NCBI GenBank assembly: GCA_964545045.1
Contig: CAZJEN010000008.1
Span: 1 to 64,000, forward strand
DNA length: 64,000 nucleotides
From: SIG307 sp964545045
Lineage (GTDB): Bacteria > Bacillota > Clostridia > Lachnospirales > Lachnospiraceae
Direction: 5' to 3'
The number at the start of each line of letters is the position of its first letter. The first letter of the stretch is position 1. Positions 27,562 to 36,131 of the stretch are shown here, one piece after another. A program made the translations under genes and the position numbers. Under the pieces are notes generated by a model, which saw nothing but the letters and a program-made list of their open reading frames with translations, searched no databases and had not been told where the DNA came from.

Positions 27562-29274
27562 TTATACCTGGAATACATTCAGTTTCTTGTTGATTTCAGC
27601 CGCAATTGCCTTTAAGACTGCGGACTGCTTGGAGATACCCTTTACTACATCATTTACCATTGTAATGGATGCCAAGGTCTCCTCCGTACCTGCTGCATTC
27701 TCCTCTGAGATTGCCGTCAGGCTCTGTACAATATCGATTACGTTGATACGAGCCTCATCCATTTGCTCGGTCTGCTTGGTTACCTTGTTTACCATAGCGA
27801 AGGAGTCCTCGATACCCTGCATAACTTCCGCAAGCTTCTTGTTGGTTTCCTTCATATCGTTATCCTGGGTCTGTACAATGTCACGTACATACTGCATGGT
27901 TTCTACCGCCTCGGTGGAATCCGCTAACAGGGATTCGGCAATCTCGGAAATCTGCAATGCAGACTCGTTACACTGCTCCGCAAGCTTCTGAATCTGTGCC
28001 GCAACGACTGCGAAACCGCGGCCCTGTTCGCCGGCTCTTGCCGCCTCAATGGAAGCATTCAATGCAAGAAGATTTGTCTCGTCGGCAATGGATGTAATAA
28101 TTGCCGTTGCCTCCTGAATCTTTTGTGCGGAATCATTGGTAGTATTGGTCTGCTCGTGAATTCTTCCGATGGACTGGATAACCTTCTGATTGGTCTTATT
28201 CAATTCTTCGAAGGTAGCAATTGCTTCCTGACCAGCCTCCTGCATCTTCGTTGCATTCTCATTTAATGCCTCTGTATCCTGAAGATTTCCGCTAATCATA
28301 TTACCGATGGTAACAACATTTTCCGTTGCAACCTGAGTCTCTTCCGCCTGATTTCCGGCACCCTCCGCAATCTCGCCTACCGCATTCTCAACCTGAATAA
28401 TACTGTCTACGGTCTCACGGGTCTGAAGCTTCAACTGATTTGCCAAGTCATCCATGGTGACACACTGGTTCTTTATCTCGGTTACAATACCGAGCAGTTC
28501 TTCCTTCAACTTCTCAATCGCACGACCGATATTGCCGATTTCGTCCGGACGCTTCATAATCTTATGCGCAACCTCTACATTCAGATTACCGTCGGAAAGC
28601 TCCTCCAATGCGATTACACCCTTGTTTAACGCCCTAGTCATGTTGGAGACAATAAGGAATCCCGCAACAGTTGCAAATATCAACACTACAAAAATAATGG
28701 TGGAAATATTGTAGGAAATAATCTTACCGCCCTCGTCCACATGCTCCTGACCGATTGCCGCGATTACCATTCCTACCGGTGCAGAGGATCCTTCGTTAAA
28801 AAGAGGCATGCAATACGCCAAATACTGCTTTCCTGCCACTTCCGCCTGCTCTACGAAATAGCTTTCGCCACCGTCGAGCACGTGCTCCTTAATCTCACCG
28901 GAAATGGTCTCTTCGTTGGCACGATTTCCGTTCTCATCCGTAATCGTAGTCACATAACGCTTATCACCGTAAAATATAGACACTTCAACACCGGACTCTT
29001 CTTTAATCCGGTCTGCAAAGCCCGCATTCTTTGAAAGATTAAAGTCGCCCTTTACCAGTTCGCCGGCATCATTAATCCCGAAATCTCCCGTCCCGGCATA
29101 GTTCAATGTATTGTTTACCGATACAGCAGTTGCGGAAAGGGACGTATCCAGCTTGTCCACAAGAACATTCTTAACCGTAGCCTTACTCAGCTGCATCACA
29201 CTCACACCCAAAAGCAATACCGGGAAAAGTATGGTACAGATTAACTTTCCGCGCAACTTCATTTTCAATTTCAT
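27562..29274 (-). CDS. Transmembrane methyl-accepting chemotaxis protein
   Basis: A 570-residue chemoreceptor. Residues 8-28 form the first membrane helix, then an extracytoplasmic sensor of about 160 residues resembling a single Cache-type domain (ESGVEVSIFYGDKRYVTTI), a second helix near 195-215 (IIFVVLIFATVAGFLIV), a HAMP domain, and the long cytoplasmic signalling helices with the tip IADETNLLALNASIEAARAG. GGAGGTG lies before the ATG at 29274. The gene stands alone, and no other chemotaxis gene is in the window. Confidence 0.94.
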   Translation of the reverse strand: MKLKMKLRGKLICTILFPVLLLGVSVMQLSKATVKNVLVDKLDTSLSATAVSVNNTLNYAGTGDFGINDAGELVKGDFNLSKNAGFADRIKEESGVEVSIFYGDKRYVTTITDENGNRANEETISGEIKEHVLDGGESYFVEQAEVAGKQYLAYCMPLFNEGSSAPVGMVIAAIGQEHVDEGGKIISYNISTIIFVVLIFATVAGFLIVSNMTRALNKGVIALEELSDGNLNVEVAHKIMKRPDEIGNIGRAIEKLKEELLGIVTEIKNQCVTMDDLANQLKLQTRETVDSIIQVENAVGEIAEGAGNQAEETQVATENVVTIGNMISGNLQDTEALNENATKMQEAGQEAIATFEELNKTNQKVIQSIGRIHEQTNTTNDSAQKIQEATAIITSIADETNLLALNASIEAARAGEQGRGFAVVAAQIQKLAEQCNESALQISEIAESLLADSTEAVETMQYVRDIVQTQDNDMKETNKKLAEVMQGIEDSFAMVNKVTKQTEQMDEARINVIDIVQSLTAISEENAAGTEETLASITMVNDVVKGISKQSAVLKAIAAEINKKLNVFQV

Positions 29275-29462
29275 TTGTACACCTCCGAAAAACATACAAA
29301 AAAGTAACTTTTTAGCTATGTACATATGATTATAACACATTCTTCAAAATATTTCCACAACTTTTTCAAATTTGCACATGATGTATAATATTTTTACACT
29401 TCAGGCAGAAAAATTCTTTTCAATTTGGGCAAAATTGGGCATGATATTTCCATACTTTTATA

Positions 29463-29490
29463 CCGGAGGTTCCCCACAGGTCACCTCCGG
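29463..29490 (-). terminator. Possible terminator of the cotJ operon
   Basis: CCGGAGGT and ACCTCCGG form an 8-bp stem 13 bp after the cotJC stop codon. The following sequence is TATAAAAG, a weak U-tract on the transcript. Confidence 0.45.
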
Positions 29491-29502
29491 CTATCGTCTT
29501 CC

Positions 29503-30111
29503 CTATCTCGCCTTATCCGCCAAAAACGCCGGGTTAATCGCATAAAAATTCTTCGAATCCAGCTTATCCTGTACGATACGAAGTCCCTCGCCGAACCGCT
29601 GGAAGTGAACAATTTCACGTTCTCTAAGGTAGCGAATCGGGTCGCATACGTCGTGGTCGTGTACCAGACGAAGGATATTGTCGTAAGTGGTACGAGCCTT
29701 CTGCTCTGCTGCCATATCCTCAGTCAAATCCGTAATCGGGTCACCCTTGGACTGGAAGAAGGTAGAAGTAAACGGTACGCCGCCCGCTGCCTGCGGCCAA
29801 AGACCCAAGGTATGGTCCACATAGTATTTGTCAAAGCCGGAGGCCGCAATTTCCTCCGGGGTCAGGTCCTTGGTCAGCTGATGGATGATGGCGGATACAA
29901 TCTCCATGTGGGCAAGTTCTTCGGTTCCGATATCCGTCAATACCCCTGCCACCTCACGATACGGCATAGCATACCGCTGTGAAAGGTAACGCATGGATGC
30001 TGCCAACTCGCCGTCCGGTCCGCCGAACTGACTCATAATGACCATAGCCAGCTTCGGATTTGTCTGCTTAATGTTTACCGGGTACTGTAATCTTCTTTCA
30101 TAACTCCACAT
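29503..30111 (-). CDS. cotJC: Spore coat protein CotJC (manganese-catalase family)
   Basis: A 202-residue member of the ferritin-like manganese catalase family. Metal-binding glutamates are seen in the helices containing DGELAASMRYL, GTEELAHME and EQKARTTYDN. In Bacillus CotJC is deposited in the spore coat; catalase activity here is inference. Its ATG overlaps the cotJB stop codon (TAATG), which implies translational coupling. It is last of three cotJ genes. Confidence 0.95.
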   Translation of the reverse strand: MWSYERRLQYPVNIKQTNPKLAMVIMSQFGGPDGELAASMRYLSQRYAMPYREVAGVLTDIGTEELAHMEIVSAIIHQLTKDLTPEEIAASGFDKYYVDHTLGLWPQAAGGVPFTSTFFQSKGDPITDLTEDMAAEQKARTTYDNILRLVHDHDVCDPIRYLREREIVHFQRFGEGLRIVQDKLDSKNFYAINPAFLADKAR

Positions 30112-30374
30112 TACTTACACGCTCCTTCCCACGGCCACGGATATTCTACCCATTTCCAACAATTGTCGCAAAAGCAATCATAGGAAGAAAGCGGTCCGTA
30201 ACATGCCGTATACTCTTTTACCAGCTTTTCTCTTACCGCGCACATATTTTTATAATACTCCAACGCCTCTTCACAGCAAGGATGAGTATCCAAAAACAGG
30301 CGTGCTTCATCCATGGCAAAGCTCACTTCGCTGATTTTCCGTAAAAGCATCGTTCTCTCTTTTTCACTGCCCAT
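30111..30374 (-). CDS. cotJB: Spore coat protein CotJB
   Basis: An 87-residue CotJB-family protein: LLRKISEVSFAMDEARLFLDTHP opens the domain (two conserved halves) and Cys-rich CFCDNCWKWVEYPWPWEG closes it. The ATG at 30374 follows the cotJA stop after a single base and has GGAGATG upstream. An in-frame ATG at 30395 inside cotJA would add seven residues and lacks its own ribosome site. Confidence 0.92.
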   Translation of the reverse strand: MGSEKERTMLLRKISEVSFAMDEARLFLDTHPCCEEALEYYKNMCAVREKLVKEYTACYGPLSSYDCFCDNCWKWVEYPWPWEGACK

Positions 30375-30375
30375 A

Positions 30376-30861
30376 TCAGTTACATCTCCTTCCATAGAAT
30401 TCTAAATCAAGCTCTTTAAAAATGGTTCCTTTAGAAAAGCCCTCACAAACCTCATACAGCTTTCTCCAGCTCTGCCACGGTACGTAGGCCATCGCAAGCG
30501 TTTTTCCCGGCATATCCTCCTCACAATAGATACCGTGCTTTTTCACTTCCCGATACATGGATTCCACGGAACAACCGCAGTCATCCTCCTTCTTGCAGTC
30601 ACAATCCATGCCGTACATCACCTCCGGCTTTTTACAACCACAATCCATACCCGGCTTCACTTCCGGCTTTTTGCAACCGCAATCCATTCCGCCCATTACG
30701 TCCGGTTTCTTACAGCCACAGTCCATACCCGGCTTTACTTCCGGCTTTTTACAGCCGCAGTCTGTCCCCTGCATCACTTCTTCTTTTTTGCAACCGCACA
30801 TATCCATACTGCCGGCATATCTTCTGTTACCGTAATTTCCGTAGTTCCTATAATTATTCAT
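30376..30861 (-). CDS. cotJA: CotJA-like spore coat protein with Cys-rich tandem repeats
   Basis: A 161-residue protein. The last 60 residues match CotJA (LAMAYVPWQSWRKLYEV then FSKGTIFKELDLEFYG). Ahead of this is a tandem array, about residues 20-90, of a 13-residue unit of the form GMDCGCKKPEVKP in five recognisable copies plus degenerate ends. Standard CotJA is about 80 residues, so the array roughly doubles the protein. Each unit supplies a CxC pair, suited to metal binding or disulfide cross-linking in the coat; this is inference. AAAGGAG lies before the ATG. Confidence 0.88.
   Translation of the reverse strand: MNNYRNYGNYGNRRYAGSMDMCGCKKEEVMQGTDCGCKKPEVKPGMDCGCKKPDVMGGMDCGCKKPEVKPGMDCGCKKPEVMYGMDCDCKKEDDCGCSVESMYREVKKHGIYCEEDMPGKTLAMAYVPWQSWRKLYEVCEGFSKGTIFKELDLEFYGRRCN
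30570..30790 (-). repeat. 39-bp coding tandem repeats in cotJA
   Basis: The cotJA repeat is also repetitive at DNA level: units built on ATGGATTGTGGTTGTAAAAA with small synonymous changes, spaced 39 bp apart. Such arrays can change copy number by slippage or recombination without breaking the frame. Confidence 0.7.
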
Positions 30862-31024
30862 AGCAGACTCCTTTCCTTGCTTTCCGTACTCTATCATATG
30901 AACTCTTTGCTGTTTTGTGAAACATGATTTTCCCTTGCAAATCCCATGCGGCAGAATTATAATAAAATCATGGAAAACACTTACAACATTGATAAAAATC
31001 GCGTAAGAAAAGGAGAATTACTCT

Positions 31025-32326
31025 ATGGCAAGTACGGGAAATTGTAACTATTGCGGCGGGCTTGTTCTCAGCAACGAGAAAACCTGTCCCACCTGCGGTG
31101 CCGCCAACCTTCTTTATGTGGAAGATGCTCCCTCTGTGGTGCTGACACCCCATACCATAGGCGAATTGAAAGAATATTGCGCAGAACGTAATATGCCTCT
31201 GCAGCGCATGCGGTTCTTTATCGGAGAGAACTATAAAAAACCAAAGGCTTTCGGTATCTATCAAAACGGCGCGGGAGAATTTGTGGTTTATAAAAACAAA
31301 GCCGACGGCTCCCGTTCCATACGATACATAGGCCGTGATGAAGAATATGCGGTAAGGGAACTGTATCTGAAATTACTGGATGAATGTCACAAGAGAAACA
31401 TCTGGCCGGATACACCGGATGGTAAGCCGCCGAAGGCCGCCACACGCAATCATCACAACACACCTAACAGTAACATAAAGAAATCGCACATATGGCTTAT
31501 TTGTTTACTTGCTTTTTTCGGTATAGTCGGGGGAAGCATCGGTTTTGTCTTTATAAGAGCCTTTTTTGCCGATATCGGCATTTTAGAGGAAGTCAAATTA
31601 GGCATCTCCTCCTTTCTGGCCTTCGCCTTGTATTATTTGTATAATCTTATTTATGTCCGCACCGTTCAGGTTGAACGTGAGAAGCAAACAGGCGTACATT
31701 CTGCCGATAAAAACACGTTCCTCAGAAAGGAGCATTTTCTCATCGGTGCCTTGTTCGTAGCGGCAGTTACCGTAATCAACCTACTGTTAAAGCATCCGGT
31801 TTTTTATATGGATCTTTTATTGCTTGCCGGATTATCCCTTTTTGGTTCCTGGGGAATCCCTCTTGGATTCTTTATTTTACAAGAACTTCTCGGTTCAATT
31901 TTTAAGAAGCCGTTTTCTAAAAGAAAGCGGACCAAAAAAACAAAAGAAGTTTCCTGGAAGGCCACAGCTGTCCTGTTAGCAGTCTGCACCCTTTTTATTA
32001 CCATCGTACCTATTATCGACGGCAACAAAAAGGAGGGATACTATCAAACCGACACCGGTATCTTTTACAAAATAGAAGACGACGTTTACGAATATACAGG
32101 CTCCGGTTGGGACTATACCTCTTATACTACCGACTACTTGGACGCAGACGATTATGTCTATATGTATGATGATTCCTGGAGTTCCGACTGGGATATGGAC
32201 TCTTCCGACCGGTTCGAAAATTCTTCTTACTATGACGATTATCATGATTCGGATTCCGATTATGACTCCGGTAGTAGCTACGATTCCTGGGACAGCGGCG
32301 GAACCGACTGGGACAGTGACTGGTAA
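31025..32326 (+). CDS. Zinc-ribbon membrane protein with Asp/Tyr/Ser-rich C-terminal tail
   Basis: A 433-residue protein of no recognised family. It starts with a zinc ribbon (CNYCGG and CPTCGA, residues 7-26), then a roughly 100-residue soluble domain (FFIGENYKKPKAFGIYQN), then four or five membrane helices (about 155-180, 195-215, 240-290 and 315-330). After the last helix come about 100 residues, the last 70 almost wholly D, S, Y, W and G (for example DDYVYMYDDSWSSDWDMDS). The tail probably lies outside the cell. AAAGGAG precedes the ATG. A bidirectional terminator separates it from the convergent SASP gene. Confidence 0.75.
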   Translation: MASTGNCNYCGGLVLSNEKTCPTCGAANLLYVEDAPSVVLTPHTIGELKEYCAERNMPLQRMRFFIGENYKKPKAFGIYQNGAGEFVVYKNKADGSRSIRYIGRDEEYAVRELYLKLLDECHKRNIWPDTPDGKPPKAATRNHHNTPNSNIKKSHIWLICLLAFFGIVGGSIGFVFIRAFFADIGILEEVKLGISSFLAFALYYLYNLIYVRTVQVEREKQTGVHSADKNTFLRKEHFLIGALFVAAVTVINLLLKHPVFYMDLLLLAGLSLFGSWGIPLGFFILQELLGSIFKKPFSKRKRTKKTKEVSWKATAVLLAVCTLFITIVPIIDGNKKEGYYQTDTGIFYKIEDDVYEYTGSGWDYTSYTTDYLDADDYVYMYDDSWSSDWDMDSSDRFENSSYYDDYHDSDSDYDSGSSYDSWDSGGTDWDSDW

Positions 32327-32330
32327 TTGA

Positions 32331-32377
32331 AAAAAGAGCGACACATCCGCCCTTGTTCGGATTTGCCGCTCTTTTCG
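32331..32377. terminator. Bidirectional terminator between the zinc-ribbon protein and the SASP
   Basis: AAAAGAGCG and CGCTCTTTT, with an inner CATCCG/CGGAT stem, form a hairpin with A/T-runs on both sides, positioned between convergent genes. Confidence 0.75.
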
Positions 32378-32392
32378 CATTTCTATTCATTT

Positions 32393-32611
32393 TTACACCG
32401 TTTCGGATTCTTCCGGAATCTGTGCTACCGCCTTTCTTCTCTTTGCCAGTATTCCGCCGATACGTCCCGTCTCCTTTGCGGAAAGGGAGCCCCAGCCGTT
32501 TGTCATAACCCGCTCAAACAATCCCAACTCCTTGGCAATTTCATACTTCACCAGTTCCTCCGGCGATAATTCCTCCAGCACAATCGGTTTCTTTTTCTTC
32601 ATTTCCGTCAT
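32393..32611 (-). CDS. Small acid-soluble spore protein, alpha/beta type
   Basis: A 72-residue DNA-binding spore protein. The family signature is clear: LVKYEIAKELGLFERVMTNG and GWGSLSAKETGRIGGILAKR. SASPs coat spore DNA and protect it from UV and heat; the bond cleaved by the germination protease lies in the KYEIA region. Two starts are possible: the ATG at 32611 is only three bases from GGAG, while the ATG at 32602 is about twelve bases from it. I list the longer form. Confidence 0.93.
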   Translation of the reverse strand: MTEMKKKKPIVLEELSPEELVKYEIAKELGLFERVMTNGWGSLSAKETGRIGGILAKRRKAVAQIPEESETV

Positions 32612-32669
32612 CTGCTCCTTCTGTCTGTTTTTTGCCCCGTCCGAAAACGCAGGCCTTCCCTTACAGTAT

Positions 32670-33563
32670 TTACAGATTTTTCCGTTCTATACCGCGCTTT
32701 CCTTTTCTCTTAATACTCTCCCGAAACGCTCTCCAGGCTTCCCACACGGCAGGCTCTGCCGCCACCTCATTTAATTCCGCACCGATAAACATAATATACA
32801 TACAGGCATAGAGCCAGATCATGCACAATACAATGGCGGTCAGACTGCCGTACATGGCCGAATAATTCGACATCCGGTCAATGTAAAAGGAGTACAGACA
32901 GGAAAACCCGAGCCACCCCGCCGCGCTGAGAATTGCTCCCGGAAGCTCCGCGGTCGCGTGTTTTGATTTCCGGTTAGGAACCAAAAGATACAGCCCCCAG
33001 AAGAAACCCGCCAAAACCAGAAAAGAAATCACCGTCCGCAAGCAAATCACCAAAAACGCCGCCTGCTCCGGTAGCGGGACCTTGCTCTGGGCATAAATAT
33101 AAATCCGGTTTCCGAATACCAAAAGTATCAGAGTCAACAGTAGCACCGCCGCAAATACCAGAGTATATCCTACCGCCAGAAAGCGCAGTCGAAAATACCC
33201 TCGGGTTTCCTTATTCCCGTACACCGCATTCATCCCCTGGATAATGACCAAAAAGCCCCGGGAGGCGGACCAAAGCGCCGTAATTACCGATATAGAAACG
33301 ATTGTTCCCGAGGTCTTTTGTAACACCTCATACAACAAAATCCCGATATAATTGTGGACCGCCTCCGGAAACACCGATTGTACGGAAGCCAGCAATTTCT
33401 CTGTTTCCACCGGCAAAAAACGCACCAGTGTCAGCAGAAAAATCAAAAAAGGCAGAAAGGACAGGATAACAAAGAAGGCTGTCTGTGCCGCAAAAGCCGA
33501 CACCGTGTCTTCTCTCAGCTTCTTCAGAAATGCCTTTACCATAAAATATCCGGCTCTTATCAT
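32670..33563 (-). CDS. YihY/UPF0761 (BrkB-like) membrane protein
   Basis: A 297-residue protein with six membrane helices matching the YihY/BrkB family: FAAQTAFFVILSFLPFLIFL after the first amphipathic segment, LWSASRGFLVIIQGMNAVYG in the middle, and AELPGAILSAAGWLGFSCLYSFYI (in two parts) near the C-terminus. The family is sometimes annotated as ribonuclease BN, wrongly; its function is unknown. AAAGGAG lies before the ATG at 33563, and a GTG five codons upstream is unlikely. It is 30 bp after the SpoIID-like gene. Confidence 0.9.
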   Translation of the reverse strand: MIRAGYFMVKAFLKKLREDTVSAFAAQTAFFVILSFLPFLIFLLTLVRFLPVETEKLLASVQSVFPEAVHNYIGILLYEVLQKTSGTIVSISVITALWSASRGFLVIIQGMNAVYGNKETRGYFRLRFLAVGYTLVFAAVLLLTLILLVFGNRIYIYAQSKVPLPEQAAFLVICLRTVISFLVLAGFFWGLYLLVPNRKSKHATAELPGAILSAAGWLGFSCLYSFYIDRMSNYSAMYGSLTAIVLCMIWLYACMYIMFIGAELNEVAAEPAVWEAWRAFRESIKRKGKRGIERKNL

Positions 33564-33592
33564 AGGTTCTCCTTTCACTATCCCGTCTTTGC

Positions 33593-35338
33593 TCAGTCGT
33601 AAATAAATCCCAGCTCCGTGCCCGGATAATACTCTTCTATGATTTCCTCACAGGAAAAGCCCAGCTGCGCCATGGCATCCGCACCGCACTGACTCATGCC
33701 GACTCCGTGGCCGTAGCCTCCGCCGGTCACCAGATAGCCCACCTCGCCCTGATAGGTTCCCTTCTGAAGGGTAATGAAGGCACTGGGCAGTAAGGCCGCA
33801 CCATTTACCATTTCGCCGTTTTCCCGATAAATCGACGTACTCACAGGAGTCAGCACACTACGTATATTATATTCGTTTTTGATAAGGAATACTCCCTTCT
33901 CCGCCACCAGCAGTAATTTTGTGGCAATCTCACCCTTCCCTCTTTCCTGCACACGGATACTTTTGATTTCACCGATCGTACCGATGGGCTTGCTGATAAA
34001 CTCCTTTTTCCCGGAATCATAGGTCAATATCTGCTCCGGCACCACAGCGAATCTTCCGGTCAGCGTTCCCTTCACCCGTTTTTCCAAAGCCTCTAAGGAA
34101 AGAAAGGTCTGCCAACGATACCACGGACTTTTCGTATCGTAAGGTGATTCCTTTGCCTGCAAATAAGGCACTGCTTCCGCATTCTGCCATACATCCTCCG
34201 CCGCCGCGGTATGTCCCGAAGAAGTAGAATAATAATAACACTGAGCCACTTCCCCCTCATAGAACAGTACCTGTCCGTGGGTTTCCTTCACTGCCAAAAT
34301 CGCGGCCTCCGTCTCACCGGTGTTGTTGTACACCTGGCTGGCAGTACTGTCATCCACATGGGAACCGTACTTCGCATAACGATTTTCCAGGAGCTCCTTA
34401 TATGCATAGCTCCGGGCACAAATGGCCTGGGCCTTTAGAGCCTCCGCCCCGAAATCGGAAGGCATTTCGCTGGGAAGCACTGCATACAGATACTCCTCTA
34501 CGGACACCTCGTTCACTACCAGCAGTCCCTCTTCCCGAGCTTCGATTTCCAAGGTTCCCCGATAGGACGGGATTCCTCCCGCCCGCTTTAAATTACAAAA
34601 AGTAATTTTTCCATCCACCGAATCCGGCGTCACCACTCTTCTTCCGGTCTTTTCTTCAAACTCCTTTTCCGAAAGGCTGTAACGTTCTCCCGCCTCAAAA
34701 TGCTCCTTATCCTCCCCCACAGACACCGTATAGCCGCAATCCGCCGTAAGTTCTACAGATTTGTGATAATATCCCCGATAACCTTCCGTTCCCAGTAGTA
34801 CGCGGATTTTCTCGGTTTTCGGCAAGGATCGCAGCAGTGCGGCACAAAGCTTTCCGTTCTCCAACACAAACTCCGTCTCTGTAGAACCCACCAACACCTT
34901 GCCGGAAGGTTCCTCTGCAATTCCTTCGTACAAACGGTACACCCGGAACCCTTCGGCAAAAGAAATCGTTCCGTAGCCTTCCAGCTCCATCCCGTTCTCG
35001 TCTGCCTGCAACACTTTGGCCTGTACTTTGTCCGGCTTCAGCACAAGAGAAATAATCTCCTCTCCCTGTACCGTCAAATCTCCCACACATTCCGTCAAAG
35101 ACTCCTGCACCGTTCCTTTTGTGGAAAGCGTCTGTTCCTTCCCCTCAAAGAAAAAAGTAATACTGTTTTCTGTCGAAGAAAGAATCCAAACATTTTTCAG
35201 TTCCCTCGGCAGTGCCACCGTAGGCGTGGGCGTTCCGGACGGTTCTTCCCCTTCTTTCCCCAATCCTTTTCCTTTCCAAAAAAACAGCAGTACTCCAAAA
35301 AGAAGTACCGCCGTCAGAAATATGATTCCCTTTTTCAT
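33593..35338 (-). CDS. SpoIID/LytB-domain protein
   Basis: A 581-residue secreted or membrane-anchored protein with an N-terminal signal/anchor (residues 4-22). The C-terminal SpoIID domain has the catalytic region AVLPSEMPSDFGAEALKAQA and the late motif GGYGHGVGMSQCGADAM. SpoIID is a lytic transglycosylase that trims stem-peptide-free peptidoglycan during engulfment. This protein is much longer than SpoIID itself (about 340 residues), with about 250 extra N-terminal residues of beta-rich sequence, so it is probably a paralogue rather than SpoIID. GGAGGG lies before the ATG at 35338. Confidence 0.9.
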   Translation of the reverse strand: MKKGIIFLTAVLLFGVLLFFWKGKGLGKEGEEPSGTPTPTVALPRELKNVWILSSTENSITFFFEGKEQTLSTKGTVQESLTECVGDLTVQGEEIISLVLKPDKVQAKVLQADENGMELEGYGTISFAEGFRVYRLYEGIAEEPSGKVLVGSTETEFVLENGKLCAALLRSLPKTEKIRVLLGTEGYRGYYHKSVELTADCGYTVSVGEDKEHFEAGERYSLSEKEFEEKTGRRVVTPDSVDGKITFCNLKRAGGIPSYRGTLEIEAREEGLLVVNEVSVEEYLYAVLPSEMPSDFGAEALKAQAICARSYAYKELLENRYAKYGSHVDDSTASQVYNNTGETEAAILAVKETHGQVLFYEGEVAQCYYYSTSSGHTAAAEDVWQNAEAVPYLQAKESPYDTKSPWYRWQTFLSLEALEKRVKGTLTGRFAVVPEQILTYDSGKKEFISKPIGTIGEIKSIRVQERGKGEIATKLLLVAEKGVFLIKNEYNIRSVLTPVSTSIYRENGEMVNGAALLPSAFITLQKGTYQGEVGYLVTGGGYGHGVGMSQCGADAMAQLGFSCEEIIEEYYPGTELGFIYD

Positions 35339-35425
35339 AATCCCTCCGGACAATCTTTTTATAAACCTATGATGTCCGAAGGTAAAATATACCTGTCCGA
35401 TTTTAAGGAAGTGTCTCCCTCTCCT

Positions 35426-36094
35426 TTATTCCTCTTCCCCCGTCAGCTTTCTGCCCAACCATACAAAAACCGCCTCAATCAGAAGTTGCAGCAGCAGATA
35501 GAAAATCACGCCGCAGGCCAAAGCAAAAAACGGATACTGCGTCTTTAGGCCGTTTGCAAGCATCACCTGTGCCAAATCATTGACACCGATCACACCCACC
35601 ACCGAAGACATCTGAAGTAAAATGCATACCAGGCGCTTCACTTCAAACAAAGACTGCTCGGTTACGAAAGGCAACAATGCCGTAAAAAATTCTTTTCTGG
35701 CTCTGCGGTTTACCGCCGCATTTCTGCTTTGTACCTCCTTGCGGATACCTCTGGATAAAATATCCGAAAGATGTCCGCCGGCGTAAAATCCGAACACAAG
35801 CACCGCAATCAACAAGCCGCCCCGATGCATCCCACCGAGAAAGGTATAGTACCATAACAGCAGTGCCAGATAAAGCGGCGTTCCCTTTGCAAGAAAGGCT
35901 ACTGCCGTGCCGATCCGGCGAAACCAGCGATTCTCCGAGGTCCGTAAGAAGGATAACCCCGCCGCAAACAGGCATCCCACACAAAGTGCCAAAACAAGCA
36001 ATAGCACCGTAATCAGGCATCCCTTTATAATGCGCACGTAAGCTCCACCGCCGATTAAATTGTTATATACCGCATCATAGATATTTCGTATCAT
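35426..36094 (-). CDS. Amino-acid-type ABC transporter permease
   Basis: A 222-residue membrane protein resembling HisM/GlnP-type permeases, with about five helices and the typical N-terminal GCLITVLLLVLALCVGC and AFLAKGTPLYLALLLWYY. The EAA loop that normally contacts the ATPase is degenerate: the position of EAA---G reads NAAVNRRARKEFFTALLP and lacks the conserved glycine. It is 37 bp downstream of the binding protein gene; no ATPase gene is adjacent, so it may use a shared ATPase or have lost transport function. Confidence 0.82.
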   Translation of the reverse strand: MIRNIYDAVYNNLIGGGAYVRIIKGCLITVLLLVLALCVGCLFAAGLSFLRTSENRWFRRIGTAVAFLAKGTPLYLALLLWYYTFLGGMHRGGLLIAVLVFGFYAGGHLSDILSRGIRKEVQSRNAAVNRRARKEFFTALLPFVTEQSLFEVKRLVCILLQMSSVVGVIGVNDLAQVMLANGLKTQYPFFALACGVIFYLLLQLLIEAVFVWLGRKLTGEEE

Positions 36095-36131
36095 GCTTCT
36101 TTCCCTCCGTTTTCTTTCTGTCCGCCACCCC

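Noticed and set aside
33593..35338. The sporulation gene spoIID itself
   Set aside because: The domain is right but the protein is about 240 residues longer than SpoIID and the neighbours are not the spoIID cluster, so I call it a SpoIID-domain protein.
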